The translations under genes were made by a program, and so were the position numbers. Of a stretch of 64,000 bases of DNA, positions 51,801-58,500 are shown one piece after another. Origin of the DNA: Apostichopus japonicus (taxonomy: Eukaryota; Echinodermata; Holothuroidea; Aspidochirotida; Stichopodidae); assembly GCF_037975245.1 (NCBI RefSeq), contig NC_092573.1:21355265-21419264 (forward strand). Direction: 5' to 3'. The notes below the pieces were generated by a model, which ran no database searches, was not told where the DNA came from, and worked only from the letters and a program-made list of their open reading frames with translations. The number at the start of each line of letters is the position of its first letter. The stretch's first letter is position 1.

Positions 51801-54800
51801 GTGTGGTAACCACTAGATTATAGTGAGATCAATATGAAATGCCGCTTTGAACAAAGAACAAAGTTTGTAGCTGTGCAGCGGTCCCAAAGTCATTGTTGTG
51901 ATTTGGATGGTTTCTGGTGAAACATTGCGGTTATGGCATCGGTGGTTTCTGGCAGACATATTTGTGCTTCTTTAAATGATTCCTATTTTCTGTGTGATTT
52001 TGCTCTTCAGAACTAGGCAGTGAAAATCTTAAGACGTGTTTCCATATTGTTGGAGCTTACGTTTTACTGGGGAGACAACAGTTTATGGAGGTAATGTAAA
52101 GATTGATATTAATTAGTAAAGTAGGACAAAGGATAAGCTCTTCAAAACATTGTTAACCATGGTTAGACTTCCTAGAATATTACCCCTCCCCCCCCCCCAT
52201 GCCAACCCCTTGAAAGCCAATTGCCACAGCCAATGAGTAATACTTGCACTGAAAAAATGAAAATAATATTTATTTTTCTTTCTTTCTTTTCATCGGACAT
52301 CCCTTCAAATTTATAGCAGCAGTTGTGATAAAAAGGTCCTATCTTAAAGTCCTTTGTTGGTTGACATGACAAATATGTTAGTATGGTTCGTTAAGATGAT
52401 TAAAACAAAAGAGGAAAAAATTAATTCATCGTTTTGGTATTAATCATTGGCCCTGACTTGTTATATGTGTGCATTGAAGTAAATGAATATCAGGATTGTG
52501 CATCAAAGACACGAACAAGTTCAAACCTTATTGAATATTATAGAAGCCGTCAGGAATGATGTAGGTGTGCGGCTGCCATTGGTATAGCCAATCTAATGCA
52601 AATTGAGACTGTTGAAAACGATGCAAAAAATGAATTGCTTGTAATTGACAAATATAAAGGTATCTAGTTTTGTTACACTCTTCCTGTGCTAATGTGTGAG
52701 AAATAAAGGTTATGCTTAGGTGTGGAGCACTGGAAAGAGAATGGGGGGTGTGAAGAGTTTGGGGGAGTGGGCCGGAGTTAGTGGGAAGAGGTTGGAGGAG
52801 TGTCAAGGGGTTGGGAGTGTCAAGGGATTGGGGGGGTATAAAGAGTTTGGGTGAGTGGGTTGGAGTTAGTGGGAAGGGGTTGGAGGAGTGTGAAGGGTTT
52901 AGGGGAGTGTGAAGGAGTTAGGGTATGGGGTGGCAGAAAAGGAAGATTTTTTCCCTCCGTCCTGTGATTTTACGCTGTGATTTGAAGGTTCATATGTTGG
53001 AAACCCTTTTCATTTGCTCTATTTTACAATTTTCAGGCATATGCTCCAGCTTTAGTAGCAGGTTGTTCCAACATACTGTCCGACCTCAGGGCAGAGGGCA
53101 TTGTAACAGTAATGAAGGTAAGTAAGCAAAGCAATGAAATCTGTCATGTTTAAAGCATTACCAATCTGAATTAGGTAATACGAAATACCAGGACCCACAG
53201 CAAAAGAATTCTTAGAAAGCAAGAACCAGAAAAAAGACCTGTGCAATTACAGTAATGACAAGACAATGGCAAGAGCAGCAACAGTCATCACAGCTACAGC
53301 AATTGCTACAATTGTAACAGCAATTGTGACAAGAATAGCAATATGACAACAATAACAGTAAGGACAAGAACAGGGACAGTCATCACAGCTACAGTTGGAA
53401 CAGGAATTGTAATAATAATAGCAACAGCTACAGCTACAGCAATCGCTACAACTGTAACAGCAATTGTGACAATAATAGCAACAGCAATCCTAACAACAAT
53501 TACAAGAACAGGGACAGTCATCACAGCTACAGCAAACGCTACAATTCTAACATTAATTGTGTCCATAATAGCAAAAGCAATCATAACAACTACAGAAACC
53601 AACCAGTGCTGGTTGACAGTGTTTAGCTGGCATACCATCTTGTTTGTTGAAAGAAAAATAATCTATACATTTTTAGGTAAACATTGCAAAATAACAATTA
53701 TAGTTTTTATTTGCCAGAGCAAAGTAACCCTCATGTAGTTTGTCCTTGTCAATATTGCTCTGACATAACATAGTAATTATTCAAATGATGGTGTTTTAAG
53801 AATATTTACTTAATTCGGTCTCAATGTAAATATTAGCAAAGTCCAAATGTTTATATAGCATCTGATATAAGTCGGTAAGCTTCAGCCGATTCAAGAAACG
53901 GTAAAATTAATATGTATGAAATTAACTGTCCGCAAGTTGGAGAGTTCAAAAAACGTTCGGGTAATATTTTACGAGACAAGACACAAAAAAATTGTTAAAT
54001 TGTCAATACTGAAGTGAAGGTGCTTGAAATGAAAACAATTATTTGAGAATCCCTTAAAGGATATATTATTCTAGCCTAGGTTTAGTTTAGGATTGGACAG
54101 AAAACCTAAGTATCAAAGAGAGGACATAGTTTTTGTATTTTTCTTATTTTTGTTATTGCAACTGTAGGAAAAATATTTTGTTGAATGGTAAGGTTATCCG
54201 GGGTTATTTTTGGATGGAATAATATCGTGACAAGATTAAATGTAGGTTTTTGTACTTTTATGTATTTTTGGTATGATAGTAGTTCACATGATGGAGATTC
54301 AGATTTTGAAAGTATGGTTTGAACACAATTTACTGGATGTTTGCAGTGATATAACAGTGCTCTAATATATATAAACTCTCTCAGACCAAAGATCACAATA
54401 TGCAATTTTACCTTAATCTTCAACAGTAAAATGAGCAAAAATATACTGGAAAATGGAATTTTCATACACCAATTTTTTTTTCTTAAACATTTTAAGTTAA
54501 ACCTTTACAAATGCTAGGGATTGTAAACAAGAAGAAAGTCTGCTGAAAATATTGAATGCAAAGTTTTGACACCAACTTTATTTTCGCCAGAATATTTTAT
54601 ATTTTAGAATTTCTTTTAATCTCCCCCCCCCCCATGGCAGCTTATAGAAATAGTGTTTCGGGTGTTTCCAGCCGAAGGACCACAGCTTTTCCAAAATCTC
54701 CTCATCGGCGTTCTTGAACTCATCCTTGGTGGCCAGGTAGTGATATTCCTTTCGATAAACTTTATTTGTGTCCATGCGATTCTCCAAGTCCAAGGGGGGA

Positions 54801-56168
54801 GCGTTGTGGTCAATGGGTTAAGGCAGTGGACTTGTATGGGTGTATGTATTTATGTATTATAGATCCTCCTGCAAGCAGGAACTCGCGAAGAAGCCTCATT
54901 GGCTTATCAAAGCCTCAATCTGACCGAAATCAGTCTCTTACATTCATATTTAACGTCCATGATTATGAATTGTCAATTGTCAACAACTCTGTAACTGGAC
55001 GACATATACATTAATCTGGGAGTGACTCGAACCGGGGACCTTATGATTGGAAGGCACCGGCGTTAACCACTGAGCTAACACTCCTGGATCTAAGGATTGC
55101 AGGTTCGAGACCTGGCAAGATCATTGCGTTGTGTCCTTGGGGCAAAGCACTTTATCTCCATTGCCTCTCTTCACCCAGGTGTATAAATGGCAACCTGTAA
55201 GATAAAACTATCAGTTTGGCACTGTTTAGCTGCTGCCATGTGGAGGGATTGTCTCTATGTTCGACAGATTATCGTTGACTGGGGTAAAATTGTTAAGCGA
55301 TTCGAGCCTTTGGGAAAGGCGCTATAAAAAATGTATGAAATTATTAATGATTATTAAGTCACTTAATATACACAATGATCTTCTGGCTGAGGTGAAATGT
55401 GGACTGGGTCCTCCTAGTATGGGTGTTGTTTCTGATTTACATATTTATTAATTACAAAACAATAATGGTAGATGTCAAGTACAGATCTTCCTTGTAACAA
55501 TATTTTATCAGTTAAAGCTGTTGTACACATTCAATGTAGAGCGTGGTGGCCAATTGGCTAAGGCGTCGGACTCGTGATCCAAGGATTGCTGGTTGGATTC
55601 CTGCCTAGTTCATTACGTTGTGTCCTTTGGCAAGATGCTTTATCTCACTTGCCTCTCTCCACCCAGGGGTTAAATGGGTACCTGTGTCAGTATATAACTG
55701 CTGCAGACTGGAGGGATTGTCTCTGGGACAGGTTATTATTGACCAGGGGTAATATAACGTCTGTAAGCGCTGTGATATGATTTACCATGAATAGCGTAGC
55801 TAAATGCCTAATATTATTATTATAAGGTTAATCAAACACGGGGGAGCATTCTTGTTTGCTTGCATCAAGTTCTTACGTTTTCTAGACAGCGTCTTTTGTT
55901 TCTCGTGTCACGCAGCTGTGTTGCATTGTGGTTACTATTGTGAAAGTTGATGATCTGGTTTTCTAGCTTCAGGACACCTTGAGATAATCTTATCTGTATG
56001 GGTTAGTGTCTTTGCTTCTTGTATTGTAATTACGTAACTGTTGATCTTTACCAGGAAGGACCTGTCGTCATGGCGATGTACTTTTCCTTGTATGCGCGAA
56101 TCATCCTAAAGAACCAAGACTTTTTCTTTTCGCTTTTGGAGAGGACGTCCCAAATGTGGAATCAAGCA
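33649..56168 (+). CDS. IPO11: importin-11 gene (22 coding exons found; C terminus outside or not found)
   Basis: IPO11 is a karyopherin-beta family nuclear import receptor. The vertebrate protein carries ubiquitin-conjugating enzymes such as UBE2E3, ribosomal protein L12 and PTEN into the nucleus and releases them on binding RanGTP. I joined 22 exons (listed separately) into 821 codons with matching phases and no internal stop. They are collinear with human IPO11 (about 975 residues as remembered). Residues about 26-100 form the importin-beta N-terminal, Ran-binding region (LKPAEQQLKEWETQPGFY, VRWLAVLYFKNGIDRYWRR). The rest is a HEAT-repeat solenoid with conserved signatures RRRVIWLIGQW, MLRCAILTTL and STDVSQPPHVYLLEDGL. 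The start fits because MNSPNA precedes the conserved block and a purine stands at -3. Introns are mostly GT-AG, and intron 13 is U12-type AT-AC. About 150 C-terminal residues are missing, apart from a doubtful exon at 60741. Confidence 0.95.
34407..34683 (+). CDS. IPO11: IPO11 coding exon 2 (residues 80-172)
   Basis: Acceptor TTTCCAG before 34407; donor GAG|GTACAT. The first base completes an Asn codon. Encodes AMSDEERESIRAQLL, FNEPVAPIATQLAVLIGKVA, RLDCPRNWPGLIP and HHVTKTLAAKRLATDRKLF, all close to vertebrate IPO11. Confidence 0.96.
35123..35255 (+). CDS. IPO11: IPO11 coding exon 3 (residues 173-216)
   Basis: Acceptor TCTTTTAG; donor AAAA|GTGAGT; ends with one base of a codon. Encodes LTSGIFGFIYNLWNHHTEVF and LEALELSILTLK, matching the human segment around YNFACSLWNHHTDTF. 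Confidence 0.94.
36369..36510. repeat. 71-bp tandem duplication over the exon 4 acceptor
   Basis: GAAACATTTCTGTRGKATT, TTCAATCTYRCAG, then TTTTACRTAARCAGCTCAWC and TATGGAA occur twice, 71 bp apart. The second copy is the real acceptor and exon start (36477). The first would begin an exon at 36406 and meets a stop (TGA) after about 12 codons. Confidence 0.85.
36477..36535 (+). CDS. IPO11: IPO11 coding exon 4 (residues 217-236)
   Basis: Acceptor ATCTCACAG; donor GTC|GTAAGT. A short exon encoding ILRKQLIYGIPAPDQVPDAV, the counterpart of VLRKLTVNGF in human. A diverged duplicate of its acceptor and first ~25 bases lies 71 bp upstream. Confidence 0.9.
37286..37334 (+). CDS. IPO11: IPO11 coding exon 5 (residues 237-252)
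   Basis: Acceptor CCACACAG; donor ATAA|GTAAGT; ends with one base of a codon. A 49-base exon encoding MVLKLTFDRLRSLLDI, matching the FERLKQFLE region. Phase in and out agrees with exons 4 and 6, which supports this choice over a nearby frame at about 37160-37250. Confidence 0.88.
37368..37745 (-). mobile_element. 3' end of a non-LTR retrotransposon (LINE), antisense in IPO11 intron 5
   Basis: On the minus strand 37673-37476 encodes a peptide with the pattern T..YGERCFARSAPPLWNSLP and a following LK..KELKTFLF. This is the usual C-terminal end of reverse-transcriptase ORFs of Jockey/CR1/L2-like LINEs. A stop, a short 3' UTR and an ATT repeat tail (about 37370-37385) follow, as expected for target-primed insertion. 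It is 5'-truncated and inactive. Confidence 0.75.
37919..38303. repeat. intron 5 direct repeat R2, copy 1
   Basis: About 380 bp beginning TTAAGTTT..CCTTCTGTCAAAC and ending CAACAGGATAGGTTTG. It is repeated with high similarity at 38867-39275, offset about 948 bp. Copy 2 has a short extra segment containing GTGACTCTGTGGTTAGAGC, a tRNA A-box-like word. Confidence 0.85.
38304..38866. repeat. intronic repeat R1, copy 1 (between the R2 copies)
   Basis: Homologous to 41990-42600 and 43050-43460. Shared marks are GGCTCCAAYCTCTGCTAGAA, TGAAAAAGGAAACTTTTCC, TCTCAGAACAGCACTTG, TTCTGATTGGCTGTTG and AATGAATATTCAT. It is an interspersed family of unknown class, with no coding capacity seen. Confidence 0.8.
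38867..39275. repeat. intron 5 direct repeat R2, copy 2
   Basis: Second copy of the roughly 380-bp repeat. With copy 1 it flanks R1, giving an R2-R1-R2 layout. This could be an unequal-exchange duplication or a terminal-repeat element. Confidence 0.85.
39434..39504 (+). CDS. IPO11: IPO11 coding exon 6 (residues 253-276)
   Basis: Acceptor GCTTGCAG; donor ATG|GTAAGG. The two leading bases complete an Arg codon. Encodes NSFQNASHIKEKVEKNIII, aligned with human DRLEKTIILFTKV. Confidence 0.88.
39819..40046 (+). CDS. IPO11: IPO11 coding exon 7 (residues 277-352)
   Basis: Acceptor after a C-rich tract (CTCCCCAG); donor AAG|GTGAGC; 76 whole codons. Encodes FIKHVLEFTTNFLFTDHG, LLFERFTVQCMSLIKKIIK and a charged EDSKQAAAMEAEK end, aligned with VTFERFIVQCMNLIKMIVK in human. 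Confidence 0.95.
40321..40404 (+). CDS. IPO11: IPO11 coding exon 8 (residues 353-380)
   Basis: Acceptor TTTCTTTCAG; donor GAG|GTAAGA; 28 codons in phase 0. Ends FLLSHYFLLTEE, nearly identical to human RLVSHYFLLTEEE. Confidence 0.95.
41011..41088 (+). CDS. IPO11: IPO11 coding exon 9 (residues 381-406)
   Basis: Acceptor TTGTTTGTAG; donor AAA|GTAAGA; 26 codons. Encodes MQLWESDPEGFVGDEGGES and WKFSLK, aligned with MWEEDPEGFTVEETGGDSW. Confidence 0.95.
41573..41663 (+). CDS. IPO11: IPO11 coding exon 10 (residues 407-436)
   Basis: Acceptor CATTTTGCAG; donor CAAG|GTGAGA; ends with one base of a codon. Encodes PCTEVLFLTLFHAYRDTL and LLQMVQTVQ, matching PCTEVLFIDIFHEYNQTL. Confidence 0.95.
41990..42600. 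repeat. intronic repeat R1, copy 2
   Basis: Copy of the R1 family in IPO11 intron 10. It extends beyond the point where copy 1 is cut, with TTCATGAGCATAGTTAAA and a GCTACTACTACA block shared with copy 3. Confidence 0.8.
42705..42740 (+). pseudogene. U2 snRNA 5'-end fragment
   Basis: ATCGCTTCTCtaCCTTTTGG then CTAAGATCAtGTGTAG matches the highly conserved first ~36 bases of U2 snRNA with three differences; similarity then fades. The rest of U2, including the branch-site pairing and Sm site, is absent. It is a truncated pseudogene or part of a snRNA-derived repeat, not a working gene. Confidence 0.7.
43050..43460. repeat. intronic repeat R1, copy 3
   Basis: Most diverged R1 copy, also in intron 10 about 1 kb after copy 2. 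Retains GGGGCTCCAACCTCTTCTAG and the AATGAATATTCATGAATAT end. Confidence 0.75.
44029..44076 (+). CDS. IPO11: IPO11 coding exon 11 (residues 437-452)
   Basis: Acceptor TTCCTACAG; donor GCAA|GTAAGA. A 48-base exon encoding GYEDASDLDKLLQKEA, aligned with GPTNVEDMNALLIKDA. One base of a codon carries over. Confidence 0.9.
44160..44421 (+). other. G-rich tracts in IPO11 intron 11 (G-quadruplex prone)
   Basis: GT-rich and GGGG-rich blocks at 44178-44260, and GGGGTTGGGGGGTTGGGGGG-type sequence at 44394-44421, lie on the transcribed RNA sense strand. Both meet the four-G-run pattern. They occupy much of the 617-bp intron between two small exons. Confidence 0.6.
44694..44799 (+). CDS. IPO11: IPO11 coding exon 12 (residues 453-487)
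   Basis: Acceptor CATTTTTAG; donor GCAAA|GTAAGT; ends with two bases of a codon. Encodes YNAVGLAAFELFDEVDFDSW and FVSHLLKELDNKSA, very close to vertebrate IPO11. Confidence 0.96.
46221..46290 (-). mobile_element. degenerate tRNA-derived SINE (same family as 19175)
   Basis: On the minus strand a damaged B box (GGATTGAATCCAGTAC) and the word GCTGGAAGC follow, as in the family at 19175 and 23679. The A box is barely recognisable. Confidence 0.5.
46889..47052 (+). CDS. IPO11: IPO11 coding exon 13 (residues 488-542), ends at a U12-type donor
   Basis: Acceptor TTTTCAATCAG. Encodes YKYIRRRVIWLIGQWIGVKL and EEDLVVRITAAQTLKI. No GT donor follows. The exon ends with a single G directly before ATATCCTTT, the minor-spliceosome 5' splice site. 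Joined to exon 14 the codon becomes GCT and the reading frame matches human LKLTVDDFEF. Confidence 0.93.
47000..47440. repeat. tandem triplication spanning the exon 13 end and U12 donor
   Basis: Three units of 150-160 bp, each with a GCTGCCCAAAACTTTAAAA-like exon end, a TTGATATCCTTTCATAAG-like donor, CTGTAATRTNAC and AARTTGTGCCCNCTC. Copy 1 holds the real junction at 47053. Copy 2 (about 47211) has lost the donor consensus (ATCATTTC). Copy 3 retains a perfect ATATCCTTT at 47360. Confidence 0.85.
47053..47556 (+). other. IPO11: IPO11 intron 13: U12-type AT-AC intron
   Basis: The 5' end is ATATCCTTTC, which fits the U12 AT-AC donor consensus. CCTTAAC at 47540-47546 fits the U12 branch site (consensus TCCTTAAC), 10-12 bases before the 3' end. 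The intron ends TCTTAC. Splicing AT to AC restores the conserved frame AVDDFEFKTE, and no GT-AG choice nearby does so. Length 504 bp. It contains two further copies of the exon 13 end (see the repeat entry). Confidence 0.93.
47557..47597 (+). CDS. IPO11: IPO11 coding exon 14 (residues 543-556)
   Basis: Starts after the AC of the U12-type intron; donor CCT|GTGAGT. A 41-base exon encoding VDDFEFKTEAFIP, aligned with human VDDFEFRTDQFLP. The first two bases complete an Ala codon. Confidence 0.93.
48419..48484 (+). CDS. IPO11: IPO11 coding exon 15 (residues 557-578)
   Basis: Acceptor TTGACACAG; donor AAG|GTAAGA; 22 codons. Encodes FLESSVSLLFNLLQQVSECD then SK, aligned with LETMFTLLFQLLQQVTECDTK. 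Confidence 0.95.
49143..49307 (+). CDS. IPO11: IPO11 coding exon 16 (residues 579-633)
   Basis: Acceptor CTTCTTGACAG; donor CAG|GTACGT; 55 codons. Encodes MHILHVLSFIIERVGSHIRP, LAQYLPMLWEESSDHNMLRC and AILTTLICLVQ, strongly conserved with vertebrates. Confidence 0.97.
49914..50029 (+). CDS. IPO11: IPO11 coding exon 17 (residues 634-671)
   Basis: Acceptor TATTGGCAG; donor TTGTG|GTAAGT; ends with two bases of a Trp codon. Encodes LGTLSANLYPFLIPVVKF and STDVSQPPHVYLLEDGLDL, one of the most conserved stretches of the family. Confidence 0.97.
50683..50759 (+). CDS. IPO11: IPO11 coding exon 18 (residues 672-697)
   Basis: Acceptor CATTATCGTTAG; donor CTTG|GTAAGA. The first base completes Trp. Encodes FETVQNAATMTPDLLQLFDN and MPPLL, aligned with LVTLENSPCITPELLRIF. 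Confidence 0.94.
51121..51200 (-). mobile_element. tRNA-like SINE head in IPO11 intron 18
   Basis: The minus strand reads GGAGGGCTCAACTGGTAAAG (A-box region), then GGTTTCAATCATATTCCGGC (B-box region). A long tRNA-like arm separates them. The B box is mutated and the ends pair poorly, so it is a relic. Confidence 0.5.
51594..51783. repeat. 16-bp minisatellite, ~12 copies
   Basis: Unit GTACCTGGTATTTCAT with GTACCTGGCATTTCAT variants alternating. Because 16 is not a multiple of 3, all three frames repeat the same peptide words. These open frames are not genes. Confidence 0.95.
52011..52090 (+). CDS. IPO11: IPO11 coding exon 19 (residues 698-724)
   Basis: Acceptor TTGCTCTTCAG; donor GAG|GTAATG. 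Encodes ELGSENLKTCFHIVGAYVLL then GRQQFME, aligned with LSSENLRTCFKIINGYIFL. Confidence 0.95.
52735..52925. repeat. G-rich minisatellite in intron 19
   Basis: The block AGAGTTTGGGGGAGTGGGCC...GTTAGTGGGAAGAGGTTGG occurs twice about 86 bp apart, with shorter GTGTCAAGGGGTTGG pieces between. Confidence 0.8.
53037..53117 (+). CDS. IPO11: IPO11 coding exon 20 (residues 725-751)
   Basis: Acceptor CAATTTTCAG; donor AAG|GTAAGT; 27 codons in phase 0. Encodes AYAPALVAGCSNILSDLRAE then GIVTVMK, aligned with the AVGLCQSFCELLKEITTEG region. Confidence 0.92.
53225..53605. repeat. CAG/ACA-rich tandem repeat in intron 20
   Basis: Three blocks of about 100-135 bp, each starting near GACAGTCATCACAGCTACAG, built from TAACAGCAATTGTGACAA-like words. 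Open on both strands, but the peptides are low-complexity (Thr/Ile/Val) and show no gene features. Confidence 0.8.
54641..54736 (+). CDS. IPO11: IPO11 coding exon 21 (residues 752-783)
   Basis: Acceptor after a C tract (CCCATGGCAG); donor CAG|GTAGTG, weaker than the others. Encodes LIEIVFRVFPAEGPQLFQNL and LIGVLELILGGQ, aligned with VVENALKVNPILGPQMFQPI. Confidence 0.92.
54799..55360 (+). mobile_element. tRNA-derived SINE (GAGCGTGGTGG family) split by another SINE
   Basis: The head GAGCGTTGTGGTCAATGGG...GGACTTGT (54799-54836) continues at 55086 with GGATCTAAGGATTGCAGG, the B box GGTTCGAGACC and the body (TTGTGTCCTTGGGGCAAAGC). It ends in GGCGCTATAAAAAATG. An intact sister copy starts at 55539. 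The 54839-55085 interval is a separate SINE on the other strand. Confidence 0.8.
54839..55085 (-). mobile_element. tRNA-derived SINE (GGAGTG family) inserted into another SINE
   Basis: Reverse-strand copy of the element at 26049-26295: head GGAGTGTTAGCTCAGTGG, B box GGTTCGAGTCA, then the shared body and an (ATACATAA)n tail at the left. Its boundaries coincide with the break in the GAGCG SINE. Confidence 0.85.
55539..55828 (+). mobile_element. tRNA-derived SINE (GAGCGTGGTGG family), uninterrupted copy
   Basis: A box GTGGCCAATTGGCTAAGG, B box GGTTGGATTCC (mutated), body with TTGTGTCCTTTGGCAAG and CCTCTCTCCACCCAGG, and 3' part AAGCGCTGTGATATG with an ATT-rich tail. Confidence 0.8.
56055..56168 (+). 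CDS. IPO11: IPO11 coding exon 22 (residues 784-821)
   Basis: Acceptor ATCTTTACCAG; donor GCA|GTAAGT; 38 codons in phase 0. Encodes EGPVVMAMYFSLYARIILKN and QDFFFSLLERTSQMWNQA, aligned with YPVVMSTYLGVMGRVLLQN. The junction is followed by two degenerate copies of itself. Confidence 0.94.
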
Positions 56169-56440
56169 GTAAGTATTCTACACCTGTTTGGTGGAGGATT
56201 TGATGGGGGCCTGGGGCGGGGGGGGGGACAGCACATCAAACAAATTTCTAGTTTGTTCATTATGTTACTTCCCAAATGTGTAAAATCAATCAGTGAGTAT
56301 TCTACATCTTAGATCCACTTGTTTGGGGAGGATTTGATTGGGGGGGGGGGAGGGATGGGGCAGCCCATCAGATAACTTTCTAGTTTGTTTGATATGTGAT
56401 GTCCCAAATGTGGAATCAATTAGTAAGTATTGCATTTGAG
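56148..56440. repeat. tandem triplication over the exon 22 donor
   Basis: The junction words CCCAAATGTGGAATCAA plus GTAAGTATTC appear at 56169 (real donor), 56293 (GTGAGTATTC) and 56423 (GTAAGTATTG), spacing 124 and 130 bp. Each is followed by a GTTTGG..GAGGATTTGAT G-rich block in the first two copies. Copies 2 and 3 are potential decoy donors. Confidence 0.88.
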
Positions 56441-56805
56441 ATCCACTAATCAAACTACAGTGAAATCATTTTTTATTGTCACCTTGCAAACATTTGGAGT
56501 TTCTGATCATTTTTTTATTTTTATTTTGTCACAATAGAAAGATTGCCAATGTGTATCATTATAATATTCATCAGAACAAACAAAGACAGAGAGAGTTGAC
56601 TTCACAGTTGAAAGGTCATTTGAAAGTGCGCTGGGTTCATGGTACTCTGACTTTTGAACAAACAATAACAAATCGTACAGTTCTTGTCTAAAAGACAAAG
56701 CATTAGCATTAATTTGCCATACAATATACACTGATATTATTCTTGTAGCATATAGCTTCTTATCTAGCAAGAATTGATTAGTTTAAGGCACAAACATTTT
56801 TTTAA

Positions 56806-58059
56806 AGGAATTGTCTGGTGGAAGATTTTGATACATTGTCTTTGTAGTTATTATTTTTCTCTTTCTAACCATGTAAAAATTGTCCCAATTCGACGTTTTC
56901 TTCTTGTAGAAATCTGGTTTTCAAATTAACCAGTTTCTCACCAAAAGTACCGTTTGTTCGAACGCTTCAATATGGTGATTGACGTAGTGGTTGCAGATAG
57001 GCAAAACAGGCGACTTGAAGTTAGCACTCCCAATTCCGCAGCAAATAAACTCACGTGTAAGCACATTGGATTGCCTCATATATAAAACGTACATACTCGC
57101 GAACGTATATACTACGATGCTCAGTTGGTGTACTTGTATAGCGTTACACATAGTACACTCACACTCAAACCACAGTTCATTAACTGTTCTTCGAAATCGC
57201 TGAAATAAAATTCACGGATCAAATTAACAGTAAAAGGAAACTTGTAAAGTATTCGTTAAACCGAAAGATGAAACTTGGCGGAATCGATGTCATCGCAGAA
57301 CTGTCCGATTGTAAACGTTAGAGTCTAGCCTATACACGCGAACATTCTTCGCGCTGGAGCTGGATACCGCGATGTGTAAACAACGAAGAGCCTGCTGTTA
57401 AAACTTATCTTGTGTTTCACAAAGACCACGAAACCACCGATCTACTACATATATGGCGGCTTAAGGAGTTTTTTAAATCATATCTAATTTATAAGAAATT
57501 TCACCGGAAATTATTGAAGAAATTGATCGAATCGTTGTCAGAGCAGAATGTAGCACTGAGAAGCTTAGGCTTCGCAGAACTGTCCGATTGTCAACGTTTG
57601 AGTATAGCCTACATGCGAACATTTTTCGCGTTGGAGCTGGATAGCGCGATGTATAGCCTAAACAACGAAGAGTCTGCTGTTAAACTTTACCTTGTGTTAC
57701 ACAAAGACCACGGAACCACCGATCAAGTACATGGCGGCTTAAGGAGTTTTTGAAAACATATCTAATTTTAAAGAAATTTCACCGGAAATTAAGGAAGAAA
57801 TTTATCTGTATACAAACGCTGTTTTTGTTGTGATTGCCGTATAGGTACTGTGCGGAGGTGGGTTATGACGCAATCTGCTATGGCAGAGCTGACGTCACGT
57901 ATTGTACTGTTCAAATCATATTTGAAATGTCTATCCATAACGATTAAAAAATCGTTTCTCTGTCAAACGCAACATTAGCGTTCTCATACTTTGACAACAT
58001 GTTTGGAAAATTATTTACTATTTTTTAAGCTAACTTCTTTGGGCCACCAGACAATCCTT
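56806..58059. mobile_element. DNA element with TTAA target site, ~1.25 kb, in IPO11 intron 22
   Basis: The left end AGGAATTGTCTGGTGG and right end CCACCAGACAATCCTT are inverted with a one-base slip. TTAA flanks both sides (56802-56805, 58060-58063). The interior contains a 279-bp tandem duplication. No transposase recognised. The terminal pattern resembles the element at 13920 (A-G-rich start, then TTCYGGTG/TGTCTGGTGG), suggesting one superfamily. Confidence 0.75.
57280..57800. repeat. 279-bp tandem duplication inside the TTAA element
   Basis: CGCAGAACTGTCCGATTGT at 57294 recurs at 57573. The two units match through GGAGCTGGATA, AACAACGAAGAG, TTGTGTT..CACAAAGACCAC and AAGAAATTTCACCGGAAATT. 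A 113-codon frame (57412-57753) spans the junction. It has no recognisable domain and probably comes from the repeat. Confidence 0.85.
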
Positions 58060-58119
58060 TTAAGTGAAAAGGGAGATTTTTATCATGATTGTGGTCAATT
58101 GTATGTTCTGTGTAGTCGT

Positions 58120-58172
58120 GATATCCGTTTGGCGCTATATAAATGTCTTCTGATTGATTGATTGATTGATTG
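58120..58172 (+). mobile_element. 3' tail of a SINE
   Basis: TTTGGCGCTATATAAATG followed by an (ATTG)n run is the common 3' end of many SINEs. The head is missing. It lies next to the TTAA element. Confidence 0.45.
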
Positions 58173-58295
58173 ATAACCATTTAGTTCTTTGGATAAGACC
58201 TTTGAGTTTCATTTCCAACGACGATTAAACACAAAGTTAAAAAATATTGGGTAATTTCCTTTTGCTTTTTTTTTGTAAAATGATCAAGTTTGACA

Positions 58296-58500
<205 letters not shown>

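Noticed and set aside
53306-53738. Open frames on both strands rich in Thr/Ile/Val
   Set aside because: Low-complexity CAG/ACA tandem repeat in intron 20 of IPO11.
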